Shown here: piece after piece, positions 23,094-33,161 of the stretch | Position numbering within the stretch: the stretch's first letter is position 1 | Layout of the letters: each line of letters begins with the position of its first letter | NCBI GenBank assembly: GCA_027886185.1 | Contig: WOAB01000127.1 | Location: 868,001-932,000 of the forward strand | DNA from: Rheum nobile | Taxonomy: Eukaryota > Streptophyta > Magnoliopsida > Caryophyllales > Polygonaceae | Direction: 5' to 3' | Length of the DNA: 64,000 nucleotides | Translations under genes and position numbers: made by a program | The notes under the pieces: generated by a model | The model's input: only the letters and a program-made list of their open reading frames with translations | The model's database searches: none | Told to the model about the DNA's origin: nothing

Positions 23094-25034
23094 TCAGCAA
23101 TCAACACACATACGCCATGTACCGTCCTTTTTAGGGACAAGAATTACCGGAACCGCGCAAGGACTTAGGCTCTCATGCACATAGCCCTTGTCTAGGAGCT
23201 CTTGCACTTGACGTTGAAGCTCCTTGTCCTCCTCAGGGTTGGACCTATAGGCTGGACGGTTCGGTAGTGTAGCCCCCGGGACAAAGTCGATCTGGTGTTC
23301 TATTCCCCGGATTGGTGGTAGGCCACTTGGCACCTCGTCTTGGAAGAGATCCTCATAATCCTGCAAAAGACGAGAGATAGGTGAGGGAAGATCATCCAAC
23401 TCTTGAGAAGACAAATATACATCATGATATAAGAGTAGGAGACAACTGTTACTTCCCCGGATGGCGTGGACAACTTCCTTAGGCTTGGCCAAAAGGAGTT
23501 GGTTGGAAGTGCCCACGCTACCACCAATGGCCAACTTCTTATTCTTCTTCTCCTCACGGCCTTGGTGCTTTTTCTGCTGCTCCTTGGCCACATGATCAAG
23601 CATGATCTCATGAGGAGTCAAGGGGTGCAAGGTGACCTTCTTGCCATCCTTGTGGAAGGAGTACTCGTTGGAGACACCATCATGAATAACGCCCCTATCA
23701 TATTGCCAGGGCCTTCCAAGCAAAAGGTGACATGCGGTCATCGGGACCACGTCACACTCAACCTCATTCGCATAAGGACCTATGGCAAAAGAAATAACAC
23801 ACCTTTCCCTAACTTGAATAGGAGAGTTAGAATTGAGCCAACACAAAGGGTAAGGCATAGGATGAGGAGAAGTAGGAATGGAGAATCGCTTAACTACCTC
23901 CTCATCGATGATGTTACAACAAGATCCCCCATCAATTATTACGCTACATACCTTATCCTTGATGGCGCACCGGGTATGGAAGATGGTTTCCCGCTGACTT
24001 GTAGTGGTGGAGCTCTCCGTCATGAACAAGGTTCTTTGGATGACAAAGCACTCACCCACGGCTCCCACTACATGGAGCTCTTCTTCCTCCTCTTGCTCCT
24101 CGGGCTCTTCTTCTACTTGCTCAGCCGGTTCCTCTTCAAATTCATAATCACCTTGAGAATTGAGGAGCACCTTCCTTTGATTAGGGCAGTCCCGGGCATA
24201 GTGGCCTCGCCCAAGACACTTGAAGCATTTGAAGTCTCTCGCTCGGTCCCCATTTTCTTGCTTTGGCCGAGGTGGTGGAGCATCTTTCCTAGGCTGCGAG
24301 GGTGGCAACTCACGCCTATACTCTTGCTTCCTTGGTAGGTTGGAGGTGGCATTAGGTGTAGAGGAAAGCCACGACCGAGAGGTGGAGCTCGGTTGCCTCC
24401 TTTGAGGTTGGTTCTTGTTGACATGATTCGTGTAGTATAGAACCTCATCAATACTTGTACCATGGACGAAATGCTGCATGTTAACAATAGCACGAAGATT
24501 AGAATTCAAGCCATTGACAAACTTAGAAATAACATACCCGTCGGGAAAGCGGAGGCCGGATCGGAAGATGAGAGTCCGAATCTCCTTGAAGTACTCATCG
24601 GGAGTACGACTTCCTTGGCGCACTTGCTCCAGCTTGCCGTGCACTCTCTTGGTATAGTCCCTTGGCACAAAACTCTCCGAAAGAGCATCCTTGAGCTCTT
24701 GCCAAGTCCTGATGAGATCATATCCCATGCGACGCCGCTTCGCCTGGTCCTCTTGCCACCAATGATAGGCGAAGTCGGTGAAGTGAATTGCGGCAATTGC
24801 GATCTTCCTAGCATCATCATATCCATAGAACTTGAAGATGGATTCAGTTTTGGCCATCCAATCCAGGCATTCATCCCCGTTAGAAGATCCCGCAAATGTT
24901 TGCACATAGAGCTTAACACCGTGGTGTTGATCCCTTTCTTGTGGCCTTTCTTCATGGTAGGCCGGGGGAACATAACGTTGGGGAGGCATGGAAGGGCGCA
25001 AAGCTACGCGGACTTGAGCTCCCCTCATCGCCAT
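23094..25034 (-). pseudogene. E Gag capsid, zinc knuckle, protease and start of RT
   Basis: 646 open codons. Capsid-type Gag domain with 'KLYVQTFAGSSNGDECLDWM', 'IHFTDFAYHWWQ' and 'SRTPDEYFKEI'; zinc knuckle CFKCLGRGHYARDC (about 24187-24229); aspartic protease with Asp-Gly-Gly-Ser in 'VIIDGGSCCNIIDEE' (about 23930) and 'CHLLLGRPWQYD'; then the RT fingers start with 'VPVILVPKKDGTWRMCVD'. The frame ends in TGA where the conserved motif has Arg, consistent with CGA to TGA. It is in the same frame as both neighbours. Confidence 0.9.
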
Positions 25035-25163
25035 TTGTGGAGGGAAAAGGTTGGCGGTGGGCGTAGGTGTAGCTTGAGATCGCCCATAAGAGTCATAGCC
25101 TCCAACTCCATAACCTGGAAGGTTAGTAGCACCAATAGGGATATTATTAGGAAATGTAAAAAA

Positions 25164-25550
25164 TTAATTAAACATACTTACCCCCGAGGTTGCTACAAAT
25201 GGTGGCGCTTCATACGCCGCAGATGCCCCTTGTGGCGCCAATGACACCCTCAGAGCATGAGAAGAAGACGCTTCCTCCCGGAATTGCACATGGTCCACAT
25301 TATTAAGAGCGGACCCAATGACTTCTCTTGAAACTGGTGGCATAACATGGCCACAGCTTGGAGGATGGTTAACACTCAAATGGAGCAATTGCTCGGCTGT
25401 ATCCTCTTGGTTGCGCTCCACAATTTCCAGCCGTGCATTGATAGATAGCAAGGTTTGTTGAATGTCTTGCAAAGTTACTCCCTTGGATGGAGATACATCC
25501 CCTTGTGAAGAAGTGGCTAGCTCCTTCTCGGCTTGGTTATCATCCACCAT
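25164..25550 (-). pseudogene. E Gag N-terminus
   Basis: 128 codons from an ATG at 25550 (MVDDNQAEKE), with a helical, possibly coiled-coil stretch 'LQDIQQTLLSINARLEIVE'. It ends at TAA (25164-25166), but the same frame continues coding-like through 25035-25163 into the Gag of the next segment, so one nonsense change separates them. Function of this N-terminal extension is not known to me. Confidence 0.65.
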
Positions 25551-26474
25551 CCCTAGTCAATTGCAAACAACCAAACACCAAAGCAACAACATAAAACCAA
25601 ACAAGATGTAGTATGCTAAGCCAAACAAAGATAGTCCCAAAACTGACCTAGAACTCAAAGCACAACAAGATGCAAGTGAATGTAGGTCATGGCTAGGAAA
25701 GGGTTTGGCTAGGCGATCAAAGACTAGCTAGCTTGCCCGGACCTATGTCTAGGAAGCTACTAAGTACGCACTTGATTTGGAAAACTCTTTTTTTTTTCAC
25801 TTACAAACTGAATTGGCTCTTATGTTGACTCACTTTTTTCTATGGCCTCTCCTATTTAGGCCGGGTTTTTCTTGAGCATCCTTTTTTTTTCAAGAGCAAC
25901 AACAAGCCGAATGAGCTCACTTTTTTCTATGGCCTCTCCTGTTTAGACCGGGTTTTTCTTGAGTTTTTTTTTTTGAACAAGTCGAGACAAGCAATGGCAA
26001 GTCACAATGAGCATGCAACAAAACAAAAAAATCAACCAAGGCAACCGTTCCCGTATCCTAAACCCAAGACTAGGCAAGCATTGCTAGTGAAGATTGCATA
26101 AAATGCAAGGGCAGTCCAGAGGATACAAGGCTCGGTTTATTGACTCAAAATGTTCTGTTTTAATGTGTTTAAGGCAGCCAAAAGTCAGTCACAAATGATA
26201 CTAAATTCGGGCAAGTGAAAGTGCACAAAGGAACCGAAACAATTTAATGCACAAGACCTTTCATCAAACCACAACTCCTAATCTTTTATGGCTGCATTCA
26301 ACCTTCATCTCCACTCAGAAATATGCAGAAAACGAACCCAGAAAATTGCAGAAAAATGTCCAAGATCAAGACACAATTCGCATGGAACAACAAGGGCAAA
26401 CAACAATCGGCTAGAACTTCACTTGCAACTATTGTAACTTGAAATTCTAAGACAAATTTAGGACATACCTCGCG
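25551..26474 (-). other. E 5' leader
   Basis: Untranslated region between primer site and Gag ATG. It contains an imperfect direct repeat of about 50 bp (25829- and 25916-, 87 bp apart, both holding TATGGCCTCTCCT) and several T/A runs. No gene seen. Confidence 0.6.
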
Positions 26475-26488
26475 TGGCTCTGATACCA
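26475..26488 (-). other. E primer binding site (tRNA-iMet)
   Basis: Minus strand TGGTATCAGAGCCA, two bases from the 5' LTR. Confidence 0.85.
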
Positions 26489-26490
26489 CA

Positions 26491-27506
26491 TGATGCATGA
26501 GGATCGGGATGAATCCTTCGGTGCGAGGAAGTCTACAAGAGCCACGGAAATGGCAAGACAACAACACCAACCGGCAAGGAACTTGGCGCCGGCGAGAGAG
26601 AGATTTGAGGGAAGATTGGGGCGCGCCTTGGGATGATTATTTGGATGATCTTGGGGTGATTCAAGAGTGGATTGATGGCAGGATGAGAGGTGGAGAGATA
26701 GGGCAAAGTTGAATGGGATATGGACTCACAAGGGTTGGATATGACGCACCTCGCCTTGTAAGAACTAGTGAAGGAAATTGCTTTGGATATGACGCACCAA
26801 AGGAGATACTTGCATGGGGGTTGATATTATTCCCAACCTGGATTTGAAGCTATCTAAGAGATGAAAAGAAACACTAAAATTCTGCAGAAAACTCCATTGA
26901 AAAACGAGAGAGAAAAACCAGGTTTTAGGTTCAAGTTTTGCATAATGAAAACAAGGGCCGGCTATCCCTTATATACCCAACTTTTAATGCTGAAATTTAG
27001 CCATCACATAGCCAATAACTAAGGTAGAAAATGTCATGAAGACCCACACAAAATCGGCACTAAATGCCTCTTCAAATCAAGCCCCATATGGCTTAAGGAA
27101 ACCTTGCGCCTAGCCTGGTTGTTGCACCAAGGCACACATGGCCTTCTCTTCCATTTGGCTCGGCTCTCCCATGGTCATCAAGCCAGCCTAGAGTCCCTCT
27201 TGCAATGCTCGAGCCCGAGCCCGAGTGATTCGCCCCGAAAAGACCCGAGCGCCGACCTCCCTTGTGCCTACCATAGGTGTGCGGCACTTCCTTGCTTCCA
27301 CGCTAGTTTCATAGGCATTCTTATGCTCAATATCTCCTAGAGGACCAGTGGAGTCATCCCCCAAAAGATGGCTCGGAGAGTTGTGAGAATCGTCGGGCCA
27401 ACTTCCATGCCCTAGCTCGGATGCCCTAGGCACGGCGGCGGCGGCGCTTGACTCTTCATGGCTTGAATGGCTTGAGTCTTGTTCATGATGCGACGTAGTC
27501 ACATCA
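26491..27506 (-). repeat. E 5' LTR
   Basis: 1016 bp, includes a 9-bp GGCTTGAAT-type repeat absent from the 3' LTR near 27465. Confidence 0.9.
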
Positions 27507-28172
27507 CAAGCACTCAAGGATATGCATGAAGGAAGTGAGGAACTAAAGCAAAGCAGGAAGTTTGCTTTAGAAGGAGAATACCACACATTCAAAATGATGG
27601 AAACTGAAACCATTTCTGAGTACTACTCACGCTTCAACAGGCTCATTGGAAAGCTAACAGCTACTGAGGTCATCCTTGATGCAGTCTCCAAATCACTGGT
27701 GGTCATCAATGGACTTAACTCTAAGTTTACCCTCATTAAGGGAATCATGAAGAACACCCCATGTATCCAATCTCTTCCCTTGACTCAAATCATAGGGAAA
27801 CTGGAAGTTGAAGAAGGAGAACACACCAAAAGCAATGCTGATAAGAAACTGGAGAAAGGAATTGCCCTCAAAATCTCCAAAGCCTTCTCAAGGCTTGAAA
27901 TGGAACAGGAGAACTCAGACTTAGAAGATGAGAAGGATGAACTTACAACTCTCTTCACAAAGAACATTAAAAAATTCTTTGTGAAGGGAAAGTTCCAAAA
28001 GGGCAGTTCCTCTCACACTGGATCAAGGAGAGATCTCAAAGATGTCTCTTGCTATGAGTGCAAGGAAAAGGGACACTACGCTAAGAACTGTCCCAACAAA
28101 GAAGACTCCAAAGAAGATGAAAGACCTCAAAGGAAAAAGGCTCTTGTGGCCTCATGGGAAGAAGACTCAGAC
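27507..28172 (+). pseudogene. D Gag, C-terminal part
   Basis: Resumes D Gag after E with the SIRE-type sequence 'MHEGSEELKQSRKFALEGEY', a Lys/Glu-rich stretch and the first zinc knuckle C-x2-C-x4-H-x4-C (CYECKEKGHYAKNC, about 28050-28092). It is open to about 28172, where a patchwork junction joins it to minus-strand F sequence. The second zinc knuckle and the Gag C-terminus present in F and L are lost, as are D protease, integrase and RT. Confidence 0.85.
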
Positions 28173-28235
28173 AGAGTTCCTTTGATCAATTTTGAGTCTG
28201 TGAATGACCAAGGCGTTGATGCCCCTGACTAGTTC
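28173..28235. other. Deletion junction with templated filler
   Basis: Joins + strand D Gag to - strand F integrase. 28189-28208 repeats the 20 bases at 28781-28800, and 28209-28223 repeats 28276-28290. Such stitched copies of nearby DNA are typical of end joining with template switching. Confidence 0.65.
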
Positions 28236-28711
28236 CTTTGAGTGTAGCTTTTGGATCAATTTGGTGCTAGCATGACCAAGGCGTTGATGCCACAAGTCCG
28301 TTTGATCATTTACAGTTGAGAGACAGAGTTTCTCCTTGGGAACGAAGGATGGGTCAACAACATACACATTATTGAGCATTTTACCTTTTAAGATGATTTG
28401 TCCCGAGGAGTCAAGGACGGTCATTCATTTGATTTGAATCTAACTTCATTGTCTCCTTGATCACACAGCTGTGACACACTAATTAGATCAAAAGCAAGAT
28501 TATCAACAAGGTGGACTTTATTTACCTTAATGTGGTCATTGAGTTTCACAGTTCCTATTCCACAGATTTTCCCTTTGCTTTTGTCTCCAAAAGAGATGTT
28601 CCCTCCTTGGATGGGTTGAAGAGAGGTCATTTGATTTCTTCTTCCGGTCATATGGCATGAGCACCCACTATCAATGTACCATAATCGAGGTTGCCTCTCT
28701 TCTTTCTGCAC
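28236..28711 (-). pseudogene. F protease and integrase start
   Basis: Follows F Gag in frame after a UAG. Copia aspartic protease: Asp-Ser-Gly in 'YIDSGCSCHMTG' (about 28670), then 'LISVSQLCDQG'. A one-base deletion near 28421 shifts the frame relative to L; in the new frame it reads the pre-integrase and zinc-binding region 'DLWHQRLGHASTKLIQKLHSKELVRG'. It stops at the junction 28235. Non-functional. Confidence 0.8.
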
Positions 28712-28720
28712 ACAAGGGAA

Positions 28721-30757
28721 CTAAGATTTCTGAACCCAGTGAAGCTTGGCTTTACTGGGAAGATTAGCATGTGATTTATCATTTTGAGTCTGTGAATGAC
28801 AAGGGAACTGATTTCTTTCATGGTAATATGCATTTTTCTCATTATCATAGTTCCTTTTCTTAGGACACTCAGTGTTGTAATGACCACTCATACCACAATA
28901 AAAATACAAACGATTGTACACAACATGTCCATATTTTCCCTTTCCTGGCCTAAAAGGTTTTTCATTTTTTCTTTTATTGAAATCAACATTATTTCTAACC
29001 TTACTATGAGCCATGTCCACGTACCTTTTGTGAGCAAAAGAGTTAGTGAACCACTTATCTTCAGGAGATACTTTCTCCTTTCCCTTAGGTTCCCTTTCAG
29101 GACTTTTGGAACTTTCTTTGAGACGCTTGGCAACCTCAGCCTTGTTCTCAAGAACCATGATCTTTTCTAATAGGAACTGATTCCTATCTCGAGTAGTCGC
29201 AAGAGAAGTACTGAGGTTCTCATTCATCTCAACGAGTTCACGTCTAACCTTTTCATTTTCAGCATCATCATTCAACTTGTTGTCAATGTATCCAACTCCA
29301 TGACGTTGTTTCACAAAGACAGTTTGATTAATCGTTTTTTCATTTATAGAATCAGTGAGAGTATCTAACCTATCAATTATAGATTGAATCAAATCATTTC
29401 CAAATAGGTTATCATGCATAGGAACTGTAACCGATTCTATCTTAGACTCACTACAAGATTGGCAAGTTTTAAGGGAACTGTCATGCACATTCCTAAGTTC
29501 CATGAGTTTGGAGTGAGTTTCAGCTAGATCTTTCTCAGTTTCTTCAAGTTTCTTACTCCACACAGAATTCTCAACAGTCAAGCAAGTAATCTCATCTTCA
29601 CAATCATCAAGTTTGTGTTGAAGGGAACTCGTTTCCTTTCCTAGTTTCTTTATGATTTTTAGAAGTTGTTTCTTATCACAATCAGCTAGAGTTCTTAGGA
29701 AGTCATCAGAAGTTACCTCAAGTTCTTCTGAGTCGCTTGAGTCTCCTTTTGCCATGAGACATCTTCCTCCAGAGAAACCACTCAGATCCAGTTCCTCATC
29801 TGAGTCTTCTCCCCATGATGCCACAAGAGCCTTCTTCCTTTGAGGTCTTTCATCTTCTTTGTTGGGACAATTCTTAGCGTAATGCCCCTTTTCTTTGCAC
29901 TCATAGCAAGAGACATCCTTGAGATCTCTCCTTGGACCATTGTTAGAGGAACTGCCTTTTTGGAATCTTTCCTTCACGAAGAATTTTTTGATGTTTTTCG
30001 TGAAGAGAGCTGTAAGTTCGTCCTCCTCTTCTTCTAGGTCTGAGTTCTCTTGCTCCATCTCAAGCCTTGAGAAGGCTTTGGAGATCTTGAGGGCAATTCC
30101 TTTCTCCAGTTTCTTGTCGGCATTAGCTTTGGTGTGTTCTCCTTCTTCAACCTCCAGTTTCCCTATGATTTGAGTTAAGGGAAGAGATTGGATACCTGGG
30201 CTGTTCTTCATGATTCCTTTGATGAGGGTGAAATTGGAGTTAAGTCCATTGATGACCACCAGTGATTTGGAGACTTCATCAAGGGTGACCTCATCCGCGG
30301 TTAACTTTCCAATGAGCCTATTGAAGCGAGAGTAATACTCAGAGATGGTTTCAGTTCCCATCATTTTGAATGTGTGGTATTCTCCTTCTAAAGCAAACTT
30401 TCGGCTTTGCTTCAGTTCCTCACTTCCTTCATGCATGTCCTTGAGTGCTTGCCACATCTCTTTTGTCGTCTTGATTCCTATGACTTTGTCCATATCTTCT
30501 CTATCCAGTCCATTGAGAATGAACTGTCTAGCCTTGGCGTTTTTCTCCATGATGACATAATGCTCAAGTTTCCAATCTTCTTCCTTTTGGTTGAGATCGA
30601 CATAGCCATCTCCATTCTCGACTATCCTCCAGCATTGGTAGTCATTGGTCTTTATGTGGCTTTCCATGCACTTGGCCCACCATGTTTCTTCTCCCTTCTT
30701 TCGGAGATGTGGCTTGTTGGTGGAGATTCCGAGCTCAAACTTGCTTGGCTGAGACAT
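28721..30757 (-). CDS. F Gag (intact)
   Basis: About 678 codons from ATG 30757 (MSQPSKFELG); the frame upstream of this ATG is leader. It has an N-terminal SIRE Gag domain, first zinc knuckle CYECKEKGHYAKNC at residues near 280, a long coiled-coil-like Glu/Lys segment ('TVENSVWSKKLEETEKDLAE'), and a second knuckle C-x2-C-x4-H-x4-C (CGMSGHYNTEC preceded by FY) near residue 615. It ends at TAG (28721-28723), and the same frame continues into protease. The TAG and its context TCT-TAG-TTC-CCT are identical in L. Gag would form cytoplasmic particles; it may still be translatable but the element cannot be mobile. Confidence 0.88.
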   Translation of the reverse strand: MSQPSKFELGISTNKPHLRKKGEETWWAKCMESHIKTNDYQCWRIVENGDGYVDLNQKEEDWKLEHYVIMEKNAKARQFILNGLDREDMDKVIGIKTTKEMWQALKDMHEGSEELKQSRKFALEGEYHTFKMMGTETISEYYSRFNRLIGKLTADEVTLDEVSKSLVVINGLNSNFTLIKGIMKNSPGIQSLPLTQIIGKLEVEEGEHTKANADKKLEKGIALKISKAFSRLEMEQENSDLEEEEDELTALFTKNIKKFFVKERFQKGSSSNNGPRRDLKDVSCYECKEKGHYAKNCPNKEDERPQRKKALVASWGEDSDEELDLSGFSGGRCLMAKGDSSDSEELEVTSDDFLRTLADCDKKQLLKIIKKLGKETSSLQHKLDDCEDEITCLTVENSVWSKKLEETEKDLAETHSKLMELRNVHDSSLKTCQSCSESKIESVTVPMHDNLFGNDLIQSIIDRLDTLTDSINEKTINQTVFVKQRHGVGYIDNKLNDDAENEKVRRELVEMNENLSTSLATTRDRNQFLLEKIMVLENKAEVAKRLKESSKSPEREPKGKEKVSPEDKWFTNSFAHKRYVDMAHSKVRNNVDFNKRKNEKPFRPGKGKYGHVVYNRLYFYCGMSGHYNTECPKKRNYDNEKNAYYHERNQFPCHSQTQNDKSHANLPSKAKLHWVQKS

Positions 30758-30793
30758 GATCTGCAAACTTAACAAAGATCTAGAGCTTTTCCC

Positions 30794-30805
30794 GCTCTGA
30801 TACCA
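30794..30805 (-). other. F primer binding site (tRNA-iMet)
   Basis: Minus strand TGGTATCAGAGC beside the LTR. Confidence 0.85.
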
Positions 30806-30807
30806 AT

Positions 30808-31926
30808 TGTAGGATCGTGATTATTAGATTAATAATAAGGGAACTGAGAAAACAGATTACAGTTCCCTTCGCAGCGGAAATAAACAATCAAATAAATGAA
30901 CAAGTTCCTTATAGTGGAAACCTTCGATTGCCAACTAGCAATCTAGGATAAAAACCACTACCTTTCTTCCGAAAGGATTTCAAGGTCTACTTCTTGATTT
31001 CTTATCTCTTTGGTTACAAATTATCCTAGGAACAAACACACAGTTTCTTTGCCTTACACACAGTTAGGCAATCCTAGATAACTTAACACAAATTATAATC
31101 AATCCAAGAAGCAATCCTTAGCACCAAGGAACTAACTCACTTACAGTCACATGAACTAGCACGCAACTCTCAGGTTCCTTGACTGGTTCCTCTTGATCTC
31201 AGTTTGCTTTTATGATCTTGTTTGAGAGCTTCACACTTTGATGTTTGCTATGGAGTGTGATTCTTGTGGTTGTGCTTTTTGTTGATAATGAAGCACACTC
31301 GCCTTTTATACTCCAAAGGCTGGTTCACTTCCAGTTCCCATCGAACTGAACTAGAAGCTCAATCTAATGGTGATCCATAAATCCCGTCAACTAGGTTGTC
31401 ATAGATGTTTATGTGTGCAAGACAACTTCATTAATGAGCTAGGAAACAGTATGGGTCGTTAATAGCCGGCTGTGTCAGTCCGAGGATGATGGGACATTAC
31501 ATTTGCTTTTCGCCCACTTGCTCTGCGCCTCCTGGAATTCTTCTGACACATCTCACCTACCCTGGTTCCCACCAGCGGTGATGCGGTTCCCAAGCGCTAG
31601 CTCCTTTGTGGATTCGCCACTCTTCTCAAGCCTATACTTATTCAATAGACTTGTTTTATACATGTTCCCTTGTGAGCGCTTCCTCGCTTCACTTCCACTG
31701 AGTTCCCTTGCTGGCGAACTCCAGTTCCCATCAGCGCAAGCTTCTTGCTTTGCTATCCTTCTTTGTCTTGTTTGGCTTTCATGGTTTCAGTATATGTCTT
31801 GTGGTTCCTTTAAGCACATCTTTGAGATAAAACATTAGTCTTAAAGTATTTGTCATCTTCAAAAGTAGAGAAACTGAGGAAAGGAACTCCATGGGAACTG
31901 AGGTTCCTGAGTTCCATTTCCTAACA
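30808..31926 (-). repeat. F 5' LTR
   Basis: 1119 bp, minus strand TGTTAGGAAA...ATCCTACA. A minus-strand TATAAAAG lies at 31303-31310. Confidence 0.9.
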
Positions 31927-32295
31927 GGTTCAAATAAACAAATCTCAGTCTCCCTCTCCACCATAGAATCTGAGTACATTGCAGTTGCCTCTTGTTGTTA
32001 CCAACTCTTATGGCTAAAGCAACAACTTGCGGATTTTGGTATGTCTTATGGTCCTCTCACTATTCTTTGTCATAATACTAGTGTTATAAACATTTCTAAG
32101 AATCCTGTTCATCATACTAGGACCAAACATATAGATATAAGGCATCACTTCCTTAGAGATCATGTTGAGAAAGGGAACATCATTATGGAATTTTGTAGGA
32201 CTGGAGATCAGATTGCAGATATATTCACCAAAGCTTTGAATAGAGTTCCCTTCGAGAACCTTAGATTAGAACTGGGAATGATTCCTATAAACTAG
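31927..32295 (+). pseudogene. D RNase H C-terminal end
   Basis: End of D pol. It shows copia RNase H motifs: the catalytic Glu in 'STIESEYIAVASC' and the C-terminal 'HTRTKHIDIRHHFLRDHVEKGNI' block with 'DIFTKAL'. The third acidic position, Asp in L ('ILCDNTSAI', near 63329), is His here (codon CAT 32071-32073), which would be expected to abolish activity. The upstream RT and the start of RNase H are missing because of the deletion at 28173-28235. Confidence 0.85.
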
Positions 32296-33161
32296 TAGTT
32301 CCTTTAGTTTAAAGTTACTCTACAGTTCCCGTGATTGACTAGTTCAGATCCTTTTGCTTACTTTTGTCTTGGAATCATTGTGTTATCTCTTTTGCAATAG
32401 ACCCTCATATCCATAATGGTTACTCAAAAGGCTTTGATAAATTTTTCTAGTTCTTCTCCTTGAATGTTCATTTTTCATTTTAACTCAATCATTGTCTAAG
32501 TTTCTTTGTTGGCCCAAAAGTCACAATCTGATCAGATTCTAACCCAATAATACAAGCCGAAATGATGATTGTGTACTATGACCCTCCCTTGCCTCATTGC
32601 ACAATCTAATTTCCTATGATCCATCTCTTAACCCTCTTTGGAAATTAGTGTGTGATGCGATAAATAGCCTTCCCCGATTTCTTTTATGGGAATGTACTTT
32701 CATGTTCTATGTCTTAAATCCCCACATCAAAGGTTCCCATATATCCCTCTAGCACAATGAAAAAATCGCCAGAAAGGAACTAGGTAAGGCAGTTCTCCAA
32801 ACGGCTAGTAGAAACTCGCTCTTCCCAAGACGACATTTATTGCAAATCAACAGCGTCAGAGACTCTGATCAGCCCTGCATTGTTGCCATTTTTTATCATT
32901 TTCTTTTTGAAATTGTGACCGTTGCAAAGCCGAAAAAGCTGTAAGTAAAAGAGCCGTTTCCAAATATCAGAGTTCCAAGAAATCTCTCTCCCCAACGACT
33001 TGATTCTCAACGGCTCCAAACGCTGCTGAAGGGTTATTTAGGGGCTCCTATTTGAATGAGCTGAGCACTCTGCTTCCCTTGCCCTCTCTAGATTTCTCAT
33101 CCTCTCGCTTTCTCTCGTTCTCTTGCTCATTTCTCTCTCTCAAAAACACCAAACTCCTCAA
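32296..33161 (+). other. D pol-to-env spacer
   Basis: Non-coding, about 870 bp. The first 460 bp match the region after L pol (63557-64000), for example GGCCCAAAAGTCACAATCTG. No gene seen. Confidence 0.6.

Larger units (their letters stand above)
19721..27506 (-). mobile_element. Element E: CRM-like Ty3/gypsy retrotransposon, nearly complete
   Basis: 7786 bp on the minus strand, LTRs 19721-20727 (3') and 26491-27506 (5'). The flanks are CAAGA and CAAGC, a target duplication with one changed base; uninterrupted Gag copies read CAAGC here. It carries an initiator-Met primer site, a polypurine tract, and one long gag-pol frame (25550 to 20340) with three stop codons. The order Gag, zinc knuckle, protease, RT, RNase H, integrase is typical of Ty3/gypsy; no classical chromodomain is obvious. 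Integrase runs into the LTR, a CRM-clade trait. Confidence 0.92.
28236..31926 (-). mobile_element. Element F: truncated SIRE-type copia element inside D
   Basis: Minus-strand 5' half of a SIRE element: LTR 30808-31926, primer site, full Gag, protease and the beginning of integrase; the 3' half is gone. Its LTR end (31926) abuts D's RNase H reading frame, so F inserted into D pol. A later deletion from D Gag into F integrase removed the remainder. Confidence 0.85.

Noticed and set aside
25035..25163. Possible intron in E gag: donor-like GTAAGTATG and branch/acceptor-like CTACTAAC..CCAG on the minus strand
   Set aside because: The implied intron is 67 nt, which would shift the frame, and the branch-like A is too close to the AG. 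A simple in-frame TAA explains the data better.
24462..25244. 260-codon plus-strand ORF
   Set aside because: It is antisense to the E Gag coding sequence and has no recognisable domain.
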